From: JAGQVA01 sp033764335
Lineage (GTDB): Bacteria > Bacteroidota > Bacteroidia > J057
Direction of reading: 5' to 3'
Length of the DNA: 64,000 nt
NCBI GenBank assembly: GCA_033764335.1
Contig: JANRJC010000051.1
Location: 124,001-188,000, forward strand
Shown: positions 51,574-60,800 of the stretch, piece by piece
How positions within the stretch are numbered: position 1 is the first letter of the stretch
Layout: each line of letters starts with the position of its first letter
Notes under the pieces: model-generated
The model's database searches: none
Told to the model about the DNA's origin: nothing
What the model saw: the letters and a program-made list of their open reading frames with translations, nothing else
Made by a program: the position numbers and the translations under genes

Positions 51574-52672
51574 GTGCCGCTTTCAACAAATAAAAACCGG
51601 CATTGGTGGCTTCCTGCATGGTGCTCGTGGCTGAATTTGCCAGTATAATCACTCCTAACTTTTCCTCGGGAACAAAACCGATATAACTCTGATAACCGCC
51701 CGTCGCGCCATTGTGCCAGATGAGGGTTTTTCCGTCGGTTCGTTCGCTGATCATCCAACCCATTCCCACTTTCCCTCCGCCGTCGTCGGGTCGTTGCGGA
51801 ATGTGCGTAAGCGTTATCGCAGAATCAATCGGCGTGACCTGTAGCCCTAACTGTGCTTCCAGATAAAGAAACATATCGTTAAGATTTGATTTTATCGCTC
51901 CTGCACCGGCAAAAGCATCGGTAAAGTCCCAGTTGGAAACTTCTTTTCCCTTTGAATAAGGCAGTGCATAATTTTTTCGCTGTTCCTCGTTAAGGACAAA
52001 AGTCGTATGGTTCATTCCCAATGGAGAGAGAACATGTTGCTGTAAACTTTGGGTATAGTCAGACTGATTGATTTTCCCTAAGGCATGACCCAACAAACCA
52101 AATCCGGCGTTGGAATATTCAAAGGAAGTTCCGGTTTTTTTTTTGGGCGAATATTTGGAAAGCCAACTGTACAATTCACTCACCGGATAAGTGGCATAGG
52201 GGTTATCCGCATTTTTGAGGAGATAAAAACCAATATTAGCAGGCATTCGCGGCAGGCCGGAAGTATGCGTGACGAGGTCAAGCAGGGTGATGGGCTGGTC
52301 TTCAAAAACCGGTATTTTGACTTCGGGCAAATAATTTTGCAAAGGATCTTCTGGTTTGCATTCGCCCGCAATCACCCTATCGGCCAGAAGCGTAGCGGTA
52401 AAGGTTTTGGTGACAGAACCAATCTCAAACACGGTGTATTCATCCGGTTTTTCCTGCGTAGCGAGGTTTTTCGCCCCCAAAGGATAAATTTCCCGCTTTC
52501 CGTTGCGGATTACCCCGATAATGACTCCGGTCAACGGGCCTTGTTCTACGTATTCGGTTCCTACAATTTTGAGGGCATCTTCAAAATTGGCGGCTTCGGG
52601 AAGTTCTTTTACCGAACCACACCCCAGCAATAAACCTACGGTAATACTAAGTAGCGTGAAAAAAAATTTCAT
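51566..52672 (-). CDS. class C beta-lactamase-like serine hydrolase, lipoprotein
   Basis: The 368-residue protein has a lipobox (LLGCGS) and the serine hydrolase triad of the AmpC/EstB fold: SVTK with nucleophile Ser near residue 85, YSN (FEYSNAGFGLLG) and HNG (LIWHNGATGG). Family members are esterases, D-aminopeptidases or penicillin-binding-like enzymes; resistance activity is not implied. It is anchored to the envelope, probably facing the periplasm. It converges with dapB. Confidence 0.88.
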   Translation of the reverse strand: MKFFFTLLSITVGLLLGCGSVKELPEAANFEDALKIVGTEYVEQGPLTGVIIGVIRNGKREIYPLGAKNLATQEKPDEYTVFEIGSVTKTFTATLLADRVIAGECKPEDPLQNYLPEVKIPVFEDQPITLLDLVTHTSGLPRMPANIGFYLLKNADNPYATYPVSELYSWLSKYSPKKKTGTSFEYSNAGFGLLGHALGKINQSDYTQSLQQHVLSPLGMNHTTFVLNEEQRKNYALPYSKGKEVSNWDFTDAFAGAGAIKSNLNDMFLYLEAQLGLQVTPIDSAITLTHIPQRPDDGGGKVGMGWMISERTDGKTLIWHNGATGGYQSYIGFVPEEKLGVIILANSATSTMQEATNAGFYLLKAALK

Positions 52673-52799
52673 AGAAAATTTATCAGCTTGAGATGTAACA
52701 GGAGGGTGAATTTAAGGTTTTATGGGGAATTTTATTTCCTGAAAATCAATCTTCAGATTTCCTTCAAATTCACTACAAATTCTAATCAAAGTTGAATCC

Positions 52800-52807
52800 T
52801 ACTTTTG
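52800..52807 (+). promoter_or_regulatory. candidate -7 element (TACTTTTG) of the receptor gene
   Basis: TACTTTTG is an exact TAnnTTTG match that ends 5 bp before the first possible ATG (52812). If transcription starts just after it, ATG 52827 with a short leader is a better start than 52812. Confidence 0.45.
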
Positions 52808-52826
52808 ACCTATGATAAAAGCATTC

Positions 52827-55307
52827 ATGAAAAAACTATCACCTCTTCTCATAATTCTTTCCTTCATAATGTGCTATAGTTCCGATGTACTGGCCCAGCA
52901 ACGGGCCGGTACTCCCGGAACAAAACCGGGAATGTTTAAAATTACCGGTAAAGTAGTAAGCAGTGAAGGACAGACTCCCCTTGAATATGCAACCGTAACT
53001 TTGCTTCGCACACAGGACTCCGTAGGCATAAATGGCGGTGTAACCGATGCAAACGGTTTGTTTGACCTCGAAGCAGCCGCAGGCGAATACATTCTCCGAA
53101 TAAACTTTCTGGGTTTTGAAAGTCAGTTTATCCCCGGCATTTTGGTGGATAAAGAACATCCCAAAGTAACCCTTCCCGAAATCACACTTAGCACCAAAGC
53201 CACGACCCTCGATGCGGTTGAAATCTCGGCGGAAAAAAGCCGGATGGAATTTGCGCTGGATAAAAAGATTTTTAATGTGGGAAAAGATTTGTCCAACAAC
53301 GGCGGTACGGCCTCCGACCTTCTGGACAACATTCCTTCGGTAACGGTGGACATCGAAGGCCAGGTGAGCCTTCGCGGGAGCAGCGGCGTACGCCTGCTGA
53401 TCAATGGAAAACCTTCGGGTTTTACCTCGGTCAATAGCGCAGATGCCCTCAAGCAGCTTCCCGCCAATATGATCGAAAAAGTAGAAATTATCACCAATCC
53501 CTCCGCCCGTTATGAGGCAGAAGGTTCAGTGGGGATTATCAATATTATTCTTAAAACCGAACGTCGGCAGGGTTGGAATGGCACCTTTGATCTCACCGGA
53601 GGCTGGCCTCAAAGCCATAATGCTTCGGTAAATCTGAATTATCGCAAAGAAAAATTCAACTTTTTTACCAGCACGGGTATGCGCTACCGCTGGACACCCC
53701 GTTTTTCCAACGAATACCGCGAAATATTCAACGCTGATACTTCCTATTATCAGGATCAGGCGGAAAACAGCTACCGCGGCGGACTCTCCGGCAACCTGCG
53801 CATGGGGGCAGGTTATCAGTTTGACGAATATACCAACCTCACCGGTTCGGTACTTTTCCGCAAAGGATTTGATGCCAACGAAGGTACGATTCAATATTTT
53901 AACTACGATTTTCTGAAGGTGCTGGAGAATATTGTTCTGCGAAAAAATGACGAAAAAGAAAATGATTTCAGCTTAGACTATTCACTCAACTTTGCCCGGA
54001 ATTTCAAACAAAAAGACCGCAAGCTCACCGCCGATTTTATCTACAATCGGGGAGGAGAAACGGAGGAAATGGATGCCGTAGAAGAAAACTACGATGCTTA
54101 CAATCAGTTGCTCGGGGTTCCGGACTTGCTTCAGCGCACCCGAAACGGCGAAGATGAAAAAGAAATGACGCTGCAAATAGATTATGTCCATCCCATCGGC
54201 AAAGAAGGCAAATTTGAAGCCGGTTATCGCACGGGCATTCGCAACATTGACAATACCTACAAGGTTGAAGAGTACAACAACGAACTCGACCAGTGGAATG
54301 TACTCGAAGATATCAGCAATGAATTTTTGTACAATGAGCAGATTCATGCGCTTTACGCCATTTACGGAAATAAATACAAAAAATTCAGCTACCAGTTTGG
54401 CCTTCGGGGAGAACTGACCGACATCACCACCGTACTCGAAACTACGGATGAAAGGAACGACCGGGATTATGCCAATCTTTTTCCCAGCACCTTTCTGAAT
54501 TACCAAATCAACGAAGGAAACGCTCTCCAGGTCAGTTATAGCCGAAGATTGCGGAGACCTAATTTCTGGGATTTAAATCCTTTTTTCACCTACTCTAATC
54601 CCTTGAGTATTCGGAGTGGTAATCCTAACCTGAACCCGGAGTTTAGCCATTCCTTTGACTTCGGTCATATCAAATATTGGGAAGACGCTTCTTTTAGTTC
54701 GAGCATTTATTATCGGCATACAGACGGGGTTTTCTCCCATATCAGTACGGTTTCCGATGATGGAGTGAGCATTTCCCGTCCCGAAAACCTCAATACCCGC
54801 GATGATATAGGGTTGGAATTCAGCCTGAATTTTTCCCCAATCAAAAAGTGGGATGTAACCTGGAGCGGAAACTTTTTCCAAGGAAGACTTAACGCCGAAA
54901 ACCTGGGTTTTGCCAATCAGACCAACTTTTTCAGCTATACCTCGCGGTTAAATTCGAAGATTTCGCTCCCCAAAAACTTTGATATTCAGGTCATGGTCAA
55001 CTACCGTGGCCCCGAAAAAACGCCTCAGGGAAAACGGTATCAGACCCTTTATACCGATGCCGGTATCAGCAAAGATATTTTGAAACAAAAAGGCACGATT
55101 AATTTCCGGATGACGGACATTTTTAACACCAGTTTGTTCCGCTTCGAATCCTCAGGTGAAAACTTTTACATCTACCGCGAAGGACAGTGGCGGCAGCGGA
55201 GGCAGGTATTTGTGAGTTTTACTTACCGGATCAATCAGGAAAAAGATAAACGTGGTCAGCGCCAGCGCGATGGCGGAGGTGATTTTGAAGGCGGCGATGA
55301 CAGATAA
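52827..55307 (+). CDS. TonB-dependent receptor-like outer membrane protein
   Basis: The 826-residue protein has a signal peptide (MKKLSPLLIILSFIM, cleavage near VLAQ), a CarboxypepD_reg-like domain (FKITGKVVSSEGQTPLEYAT), a plug domain (TASDLLDNIPSVTVDIEGQV; RLLINGKPSGFT; NPSARYEAEGSVGIINIIL) and a long outer-membrane beta barrel (OMP_b-brl_3 type) ending in a YRINQEKDK-type last strand with an acidic tail. It transports or binds an unknown nutrient and may act with TonB. No SusD partner lies nearby. A clear terminator follows. ATG 52827 was chosen from the promoter position. Confidence 0.85.
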   Translation: MKKLSPLLIILSFIMCYSSDVLAQQRAGTPGTKPGMFKITGKVVSSEGQTPLEYATVTLLRTQDSVGINGGVTDANGLFDLEAAAGEYILRINFLGFESQFIPGILVDKEHPKVTLPEITLSTKATTLDAVEISAEKSRMEFALDKKIFNVGKDLSNNGGTASDLLDNIPSVTVDIEGQVSLRGSSGVRLLINGKPSGFTSVNSADALKQLPANMIEKVEIITNPSARYEAEGSVGIINIILKTERRQGWNGTFDLTGGWPQSHNASVNLNYRKEKFNFFTSTGMRYRWTPRFSNEYREIFNADTSYYQDQAENSYRGGLSGNLRMGAGYQFDEYTNLTGSVLFRKGFDANEGTIQYFNYDFLKVLENIVLRKNDEKENDFSLDYSLNFARNFKQKDRKLTADFIYNRGGETEEMDAVEENYDAYNQLLGVPDLLQRTRNGEDEKEMTLQIDYVHPIGKEGKFEAGYRTGIRNIDNTYKVEEYNNELDQWNVLEDISNEFLYNEQIHALYAIYGNKYKKFSYQFGLRGELTDITTVLETTDERNDRDYANLFPSTFLNYQINEGNALQVSYSRRLRRPNFWDLNPFFTYSNPLSIRSGNPNLNPEFSHSFDFGHIKYWEDASFSSSIYYRHTDGVFSHISTVSDDGVSISRPENLNTRDDIGLEFSLNFSPIKKWDVTWSGNFFQGRLNAENLGFANQTNFFSYTSRLNSKISLPKNFDIQVMVNYRGPEKTPQGKRYQTLYTDAGISKDILKQKGTINFRMTDIFNTSLFRFESSGENFYIYREGQWRQRRQVFVSFTYRINQEKDKRGQRQRDGGGDFEGGDDR

Positions 55308-55331
55308 AAAAAACATTGGCTTTATTATTTT

Positions 55332-55372
55332 GTCCCCCCGAAGGAGAGTGAGTCCCCGGGGGGATTTTTTTT
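55332..55372 (+). terminator. Rho-independent terminator after the receptor gene
   Basis: The arms TCCCCCCG (55333-55340) and CGGGGGGA (55357-55364) form a GC-rich stem followed by eight Ts (55365-55372), 25 bp after the stop codon. This is a textbook intrinsic terminator. Confidence 0.85.
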
Positions 55373-55474
55373 GTCAATAAAAATAAATTTCAAAACATGT
55401 AATATTTGCCGCTCATTAGATTCTGTGGGATGAATCATGTTTTATAATATTGTTCTTGTGATATTCAGTTTATT

Positions 55475-56683
55475 ATGGATCAAAAGAACAACTCCCGGAG
55501 ACGCCTATATCAGGCCATTGGAACCAAACTTTCCCATCGCAGGGAAATAACAGGGACCAGTGTTGTTATTATGGCGGCCATTTTCCTGACCATAAACCTC
55601 GGCGGATCGGGTCAAATGCCCGGATACAAATGGCGTCAGACCTTATATGTAGATAGCCTAATGGTAAAAACGGATACCTGGTTTTCCGACTTTCCGATAT
55701 ACATAAAAATGACCGAGCCACATTTAAAATCGGTTGAACATGGCGGCAAAATCGCTCAAAACAAAGGTTATGACATCCGGTTTACCGGTTCCGATGGTGC
55801 TACTCATTTGCCGGTTTTTATCGAAAAATACGATCCCCAAAAAGGCGAGTTGATTGCCTGGGTAGGGTTGGACACGCTGTATGCGGGGAAAAGGACAAAG
55901 TTTTATATGTATTACGGAAACACATCCGTTAACAGCCCGGCCACCGAAATGATCGAAACCGAAAGACTTCGCGGTTATTTCCTCGATCAGAAGATTCAGG
56001 AATCGGGAACTTCGGAAGTTTATCCTCCGGAATGGCTGGAAACCGAAGCACTCAACCGCACCCATCCGGGTGATTTTGTCATTGCCGGCGAACCGGAAAA
56101 CGTGGATCGGCCCGTTCCGGCAGATTATGCTTACATGAAAGCCGAACTAAAAGGCAGCAATATGGTGCTGGTAGAGTGGGGGACTCAGGGAGAAAATGAT
56201 AATGAGTCGTTTTTGGTGGAAAAGAGCCAAGATGGAAGGCATTTCGAGCAGATAAACAAAATGGCCGGCGGAAGACGTACTCGTGCAGCATTAGGATACA
56301 GTTATTCCGATGCCCAACCGTACCGGGGAAAAACGTATTACCGGCTCAAACAACTCAGCAATACCGGCGATTTTTCCTATACTCCGACCCTGCTCGTAAA
56401 CTATAATCCCGACGCGCTGGGGCTTCAGATAAAATCCGTAGAGCCGTTAAATTTCAGCAAAGACATTCATGTATTTATGAATTCGGATAAAACCGAGGCA
56501 GTAAAAATGCAGTTATACACCGAAAGCGGCAATCTATTGTGGGAAGGAGCAACGCAAAACAAACCCGGTGAAAATTCATTTTCCCTGCCCAATGCCGGCA
56601 GTTATCCCCCCGGTCGTTATGTGCTGAGTGTGATCGGAGAAAACCGAAAACTAAAAACCTTTTTGTTGACAAAGGAAAAATGA
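55475..56683 (+). CDS. DUF2341-domain secreted protein with a T9SS-like tail
   Basis: The 402-residue protein has a long N-terminal basic region before its signal or membrane segment (SVVIMAAIFLTINLGG). A DUF2341-type beta domain follows, with DTWFSDFPIYIKMTEPHLK and the marker FYMYYGNTSVNSP. A fibronectin-like part (LVEWGTQGENDNESFLVEKS) and a C-terminal beta domain resembling T9SS sorting modules (RYVLSVIGENRKLKTFLLTK) end it. The long N-terminal lead before the hydrophobic stretch is unusual, and a later start cannot be excluded. Its stop overlaps the next ATG (ATGA), so the two surface proteins are coupled. Confidence 0.75.
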   Translation: MDQKNNSRRRLYQAIGTKLSHRREITGTSVVIMAAIFLTINLGGSGQMPGYKWRQTLYVDSLMVKTDTWFSDFPIYIKMTEPHLKSVEHGGKIAQNKGYDIRFTGSDGATHLPVFIEKYDPQKGELIAWVGLDTLYAGKRTKFYMYYGNTSVNSPATEMIETERLRGYFLDQKIQESGTSEVYPPEWLETEALNRTHPGDFVIAGEPENVDRPVPADYAYMKAELKGSNMVLVEWGTQGENDNESFLVEKSQDGRHFEQINKMAGGRRTRAALGYSYSDAQPYRGKTYYRLKQLSNTGDFSYTPTLLVNYNPDALGLQIKSVEPLNFSKDIHVFMNSDKTEAVKMQLYTESGNLLWEGATQNKPGENSFSLPNAGSYPPGRYVLSVIGENRKLKTFLLTKEK

Positions 56684-57303
56684 AAAGCTTATACAGAAAC
56701 CCGATTGCGGCTTTAGTTTGTCTGTATTTGCTTGTCATGAGTGTCAAAGCCCAGGAGATACAAAATCCTTCTTTTGAAGGGCCTCGCGGGCCTTCGGTCA
56801 TTCCCTGGGGTTGGGAACCCTGTGGGCAGGGCAGTACACCCGATACCCAGCCGGGAAGCTGGTATGTGAATACGCCGCCCTCCGGCGGCGAGTCCTACCT
56901 CAGCATGATCTGCCGGGGAAAAGGGGTGCCCTATCCCGACAAGTGGGAAACCTGTCAACAAAGGCTGGAACAGCCATTGGAAGCCGGAGGCTGTTACCGC
57001 TACTCGATAGACTTGGCGCGTTCGGGTTCCTTTTCCTCCGGCACGATTTATTTTACCGGCCCCGCCTCCCTCCACGTTTGGGGCGGTATCGAAGCCTGCT
57101 CCCGCGATGAACTGCTCTGGGACTCCGGAGAGGTGAGCCAAACCGAATGGCTTACCTATGAATTTACCATTGCCCCGGAAAAAAATAGCTACAACTACCT
57201 GATTGTAGAGGCCTATTACTCCCAACTTCCCACTTATTCCGGCAATATCCTGATAGACAATTTTTTCCTCTTAGGCCCTTGTGAGCCGATGGCGAGTAGG
57301 TGA
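56680..57303 (+). CDS. secreted cysteine-rich carbohydrate-binding-like protein
   Basis: The 207-residue protein has a signal peptide (cleavage near VKAQ) and a beta-sandwich of the galactose-binding-like kind: IQNPSFEG near the start, then PSGGESYLSMICRGKG, YRYSIDLARSG and NILIDNFFLLGPC at the end, as in the CBM4/9-type repeat of Bacteroidota surface proteins. Six cysteines suggest disulfides. It overlaps the DUF2341 gene by 4 bp. A binding role at the surface is inferred. Confidence 0.7.
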   Translation: MKSLYRNPIAALVCLYLLVMSVKAQEIQNPSFEGPRGPSVIPWGWEPCGQGSTPDTQPGSWYVNTPPSGGESYLSMICRGKGVPYPDKWETCQQRLEQPLEAGGCYRYSIDLARSGSFSSGTIYFTGPASLHVWGGIEACSRDELLWDSGEVSQTEWLTYEFTIAPEKNSYNYLIVEAYYSQLPTYSGNILIDNFFLLGPCEPMASR

Positions 57304-57343
57304 GGGGGATTTTTTCCAGCCGCATCATACCTTTATTTTGGGA

Positions 57344-57390
57344 TTTATTAGCTGAGAAATAAATCTTAAGATTGTTTCTCAACTAATAAA
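57344..57390. repeat. inverted repeat between surface-protein and DUF4190 genes
   Basis: Sixteen-base arms TTTATTAGCTGAGAAA (57344-57359) and TTTCTCAACTAATAAA (57375-57390) pair with one mismatch across a 15-base loop, ending 9 bp before the DUF4190 start codon. It is AT-rich and lacks a U-run, so an operator or leader hairpin fits better than a terminator. Confidence 0.4.
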
Positions 57391-57399
57391 CCCCATTTT

Positions 57400-57867
57400 A
57401 TGTACACATCACTCCGTCATTTTTTATTGACCCTAATAACGCTTTGTCTGTTTTTGTCTCACGGCTACGCCGCTGAGAGGGTAAAGTCGGATGACTTTTC
57501 CCGACCCACTCTCAGTCGGGAGACGTTGGAGGTAATGGCCGGGCGAAAACTCACGTTTAAGGAAAAGCTGGTATTACCGCTGATCAAGGCCAAAGTGAAA
57601 AAAGGCCAGGATTTTGAAACAGCTGCCAGCGAAGCCTTCACCGATGGAATGGCGGTCGCCGGGTTCGTGACGGGACTTGTTAGCCTTTTTGCCTTTGGGT
57701 TTGTCCTGGGCATACTCGGCATTATTTTTAGTTTGATTGGCCTTAAACGCATTCGCAGAGAACCGGAAGTCCGCCGTGGATATGGTCTGGCCACGGCGGG
57801 ACTCGTTTTAGGAACCATCGGTGTGGTGGGATGGGCATTAATTTTGTTTTTGGTTATACTGGCGTGA
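57400..57867 (+). CDS. DUF4190 domain membrane protein
   Basis: The 155-residue protein has a signal peptide (LLTLITLCLFLSHGYA) and two membrane segments in the DUF4190 layout: GFVTGLVSLFAFGFVLGILG, the marker GLKRIRREPEVRRGYGLA and LGTIGVVGWALILFLVIL. The family is common and functionally unassigned. The N-terminal region before the membrane part includes a charged helix (LTFKEKLVLPLIKAKVKKG). It converges with the giant T9SS gene. Confidence 0.8.
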   Translation: MYTSLRHFLLTLITLCLFLSHGYAAERVKSDDFSRPTLSRETLEVMAGRKLTFKEKLVLPLIKAKVKKGQDFETAASEAFTDGMAVAGFVTGLVSLFAFGFVLGILGIIFSLIGLKRIRREPEVRRGYGLATAGLVLGTIGVVGWALILFLVILA

Positions 57868-57874
57868 TTCTGTG

Positions 57875-60800
57875 CTAATTCACAATCATCCGCCCTATAT
57901 AACTATTGCCTTCGTGATCCCAGCCTTTCATCACATACACTCCCGGTAAAAATTCGCTGCGTAATACCGGAACTTCTATCTGGTTAAGGCCCGTCCAGTA
58001 CCTTACCCGCATACCTGCGGCGTTGAGTATCTCCAGTTCTTTCAGCGGAATGGGCAATAATCCTTCCTCCAGGCTCTGTGTCATAATCACCGATCGGTCG
58101 GTCACCGGATTGGGAAAGGCCGTCAACTCAAGCAAGTAATCGTCCTCGTAAGAGTTGCGGTTATTGATCGTATTAAAAACCTGATTGGTGTAGATCAATT
58201 CGTTGTAGTCAAACTGAATGGCCGCGCTATTCCGGATGACGGCGCCGTGGGGTAGGTCGGTTTTTGGACTGATTTTGAATAAAACAAAACCATGACTTTC
58301 CGGTTCGTTGGCTCCGCTGTCGGGGAGATTGATATTGTTGAATGTCCATTTCAGAATACCGGATTCACCCATGACTACAAATCCGTCGTGGCTCATCGAG
58401 CCGGGAATAAAGCTGGAAAGCTCCAGATCGGGCGATAAAGTATCATAGATCACAACTCTGCCGGCCAGGTAGTTACCGACGTTTTGAAAACGGATTTTAT
58501 AGCTTAGGGTATCTTTGGAGAGAATATAATGTTTGTCTCCGTAACCTTTGGGCCATACCTGTTTGTCGTTCGGGTCATAGGAACCTACGACTTCGTCGGT
58601 GGAGCTTGCCGTATTGTCGAGGGAATCACAGTCTGCGACACTCGCAAAAAGGGAGGCCGTAGTGGTAATAAAACTGCCAAAAACGGTTTCGGGTTTTACG
58701 GAGTCAGTGAGCAGGATTGTCTGGGTGGAAAGCGGAGGAATATTGGCAAATACCCAGCGGTAAGTGGCAAATTGGTTCCCGGGAATAGAATCGGTCCAGT
58801 CGAGGCTCGTGCGTCGAGCGTCGAGGAAGTTGTTCATTTCTACTTCCAACACGGCATTGGTAGCAGCTACGGAACCTTTGTTTTTCAGGGTGATGACAAA
58901 GTCATTTTCAAATCCTCTGCGAAGAGCCGAAGTACCAATGGTAACGGCGAGGTCGGGGTAGTTGCAAAGGCCGGCGTTGGCAAAGTCGTAGTCGGTATAG
59001 ACATTACTTCCCGAGCCGTCATTACAAGGTTCTCCGTCAATGACCACGGAGCAGTTGATGGAAGAAAAAGTACCGAGGCTGGCATACATTTTTTCGATGC
59101 CGGTCTGGTCACAAATGTCCACATATCCCGTGAGTAAGGAGCCAGTTTCGAGTTCGGTGTTGTTGGAAACTTCAATGCTCACTCCAGGGCGGTTGGGGCC
59201 TGTGAGGGTGGATTTCAGGATAAGATTGACGGTTTTGATTTTGGAGTTTTTGGTAAAAGTATTGGTTCCGGATTCGGTGAATTCGGTTTTTCCGCCTGAC
59301 TGGAGGTATCCTTTGTGGATAAAATCACCTTTCTGGATAAAGTCTCCGGTAATCGTTGTTTTACAGCTATTGGTAAAGGTTCCGTTTTCGGTGTTATCCA
59401 TTTTCCCGGAAATCGCTAGCGTGCCATAGTTGTCAAAAATGCCTTTATTGTCCACATTTGAACTGACATTCAGGGTTCCGGTATTGAGGACTTTTCCATT
59501 ATTATCCATATCAAACCCGGAGATGTTCATCGTTCCGTGGTTTTCAAAAATGCCTTTGATGCTTACACTGCCTACCGCCATGTTGTTGCTGTAATTGATA
59601 AATACAGTTTGGGAGGCTTCGATTTGTAACTGGCTCATGGTCAGTTTTCCGGTGCTACTGACGATAATCTGTGCGCCGCCATTGTTATTTACCTTGAGTT
59701 GGTTGGGTGTGGCGTTTCCGCAAATCACAATTACGCCGTTGCCGTTAATGGTGATTTTTCGGGTAAAATTGACACCCGCTGCGATACACACTCTTTGCCC
59801 GCTATTGACGGTAATGTCGGAATTGTTATTGGTGATGGTTCGGGTACAACCGGCACTGCAATCGGTGATTTGGGAGGCACTGGTATAGGTGTAAACCGGT
59901 GTGCCACCACCGGGCAAAATCTCCACCTCGTAAGTCGAAGGTACTGCGGGACAAATCTGTGCCCAGGCACTATTGGGGGCTTGTTCGATGGTGTAAACGC
60001 CGTTGTGGAGGTTGAGGGAATAGTTTCCCCCGGTATCAGTTACGGCGTAAAAATCTCCCGGCATAACGTGAATCAACTGATTCGGAATACCGGCTTCTCC
60101 GGGCGACACGGTGCAGGAACTATCGGCATCAAAAAATACTTTTCCGGTGATAAGGGTTCCGCTGGTTTCTTCAATCACATAAAGCTGGTCGGCTGCTACG
60201 TCCGTTTCAAACTGATGAAAACCGGAAGGCCATTCTACCTGTATGGAGTCAACAGTATTGGCATCGCCGAGGCCAAAGTGTGCAACAAGGCTGTTCTGGC
60301 TGGCAGCACCCCCACCGGACTGCCCGGAAATTTCGCGCATAAGCCAGGTCTCTTCGCCTTTGAGGTTGATTTTTATCCGCACTTTTGCGCCAATGGCGGA
60401 GCGATTGGAGGTGGTACCGACGAGTTTTACCTCAAACCAATGGTTTGACGTGCTGTTGTTGGTAAAAAGATAATTGGGTGCATTGAGGTGGTTGGCGACG
60501 ATTACGTCAAGGTCTCCGTCGTTGTCAATATCTGCGGTGGCTGTACCGAGGGATACATCCGGCAATGTGATAAGGGGTTCGGTGGTATTGCGGGAAAAAG
60601 ATCCGTCGCCGTTGTTGAGGTATAAAAAGCGGTGGGGATCTTCGGCATTAGTGAGGTAAAGGTCGAGATAACCGTCGTTGTTGACATCTCCCCAAAAACT
60701 TCCTTGCGATTCGGCGCGGTCATTGGCAATGGCTCCATCGGTGATCCGGGTGAAGGTTCCGTCGCCGTTGTTATTGTAAAAAAAGTTGGCTTGGTTGTTT

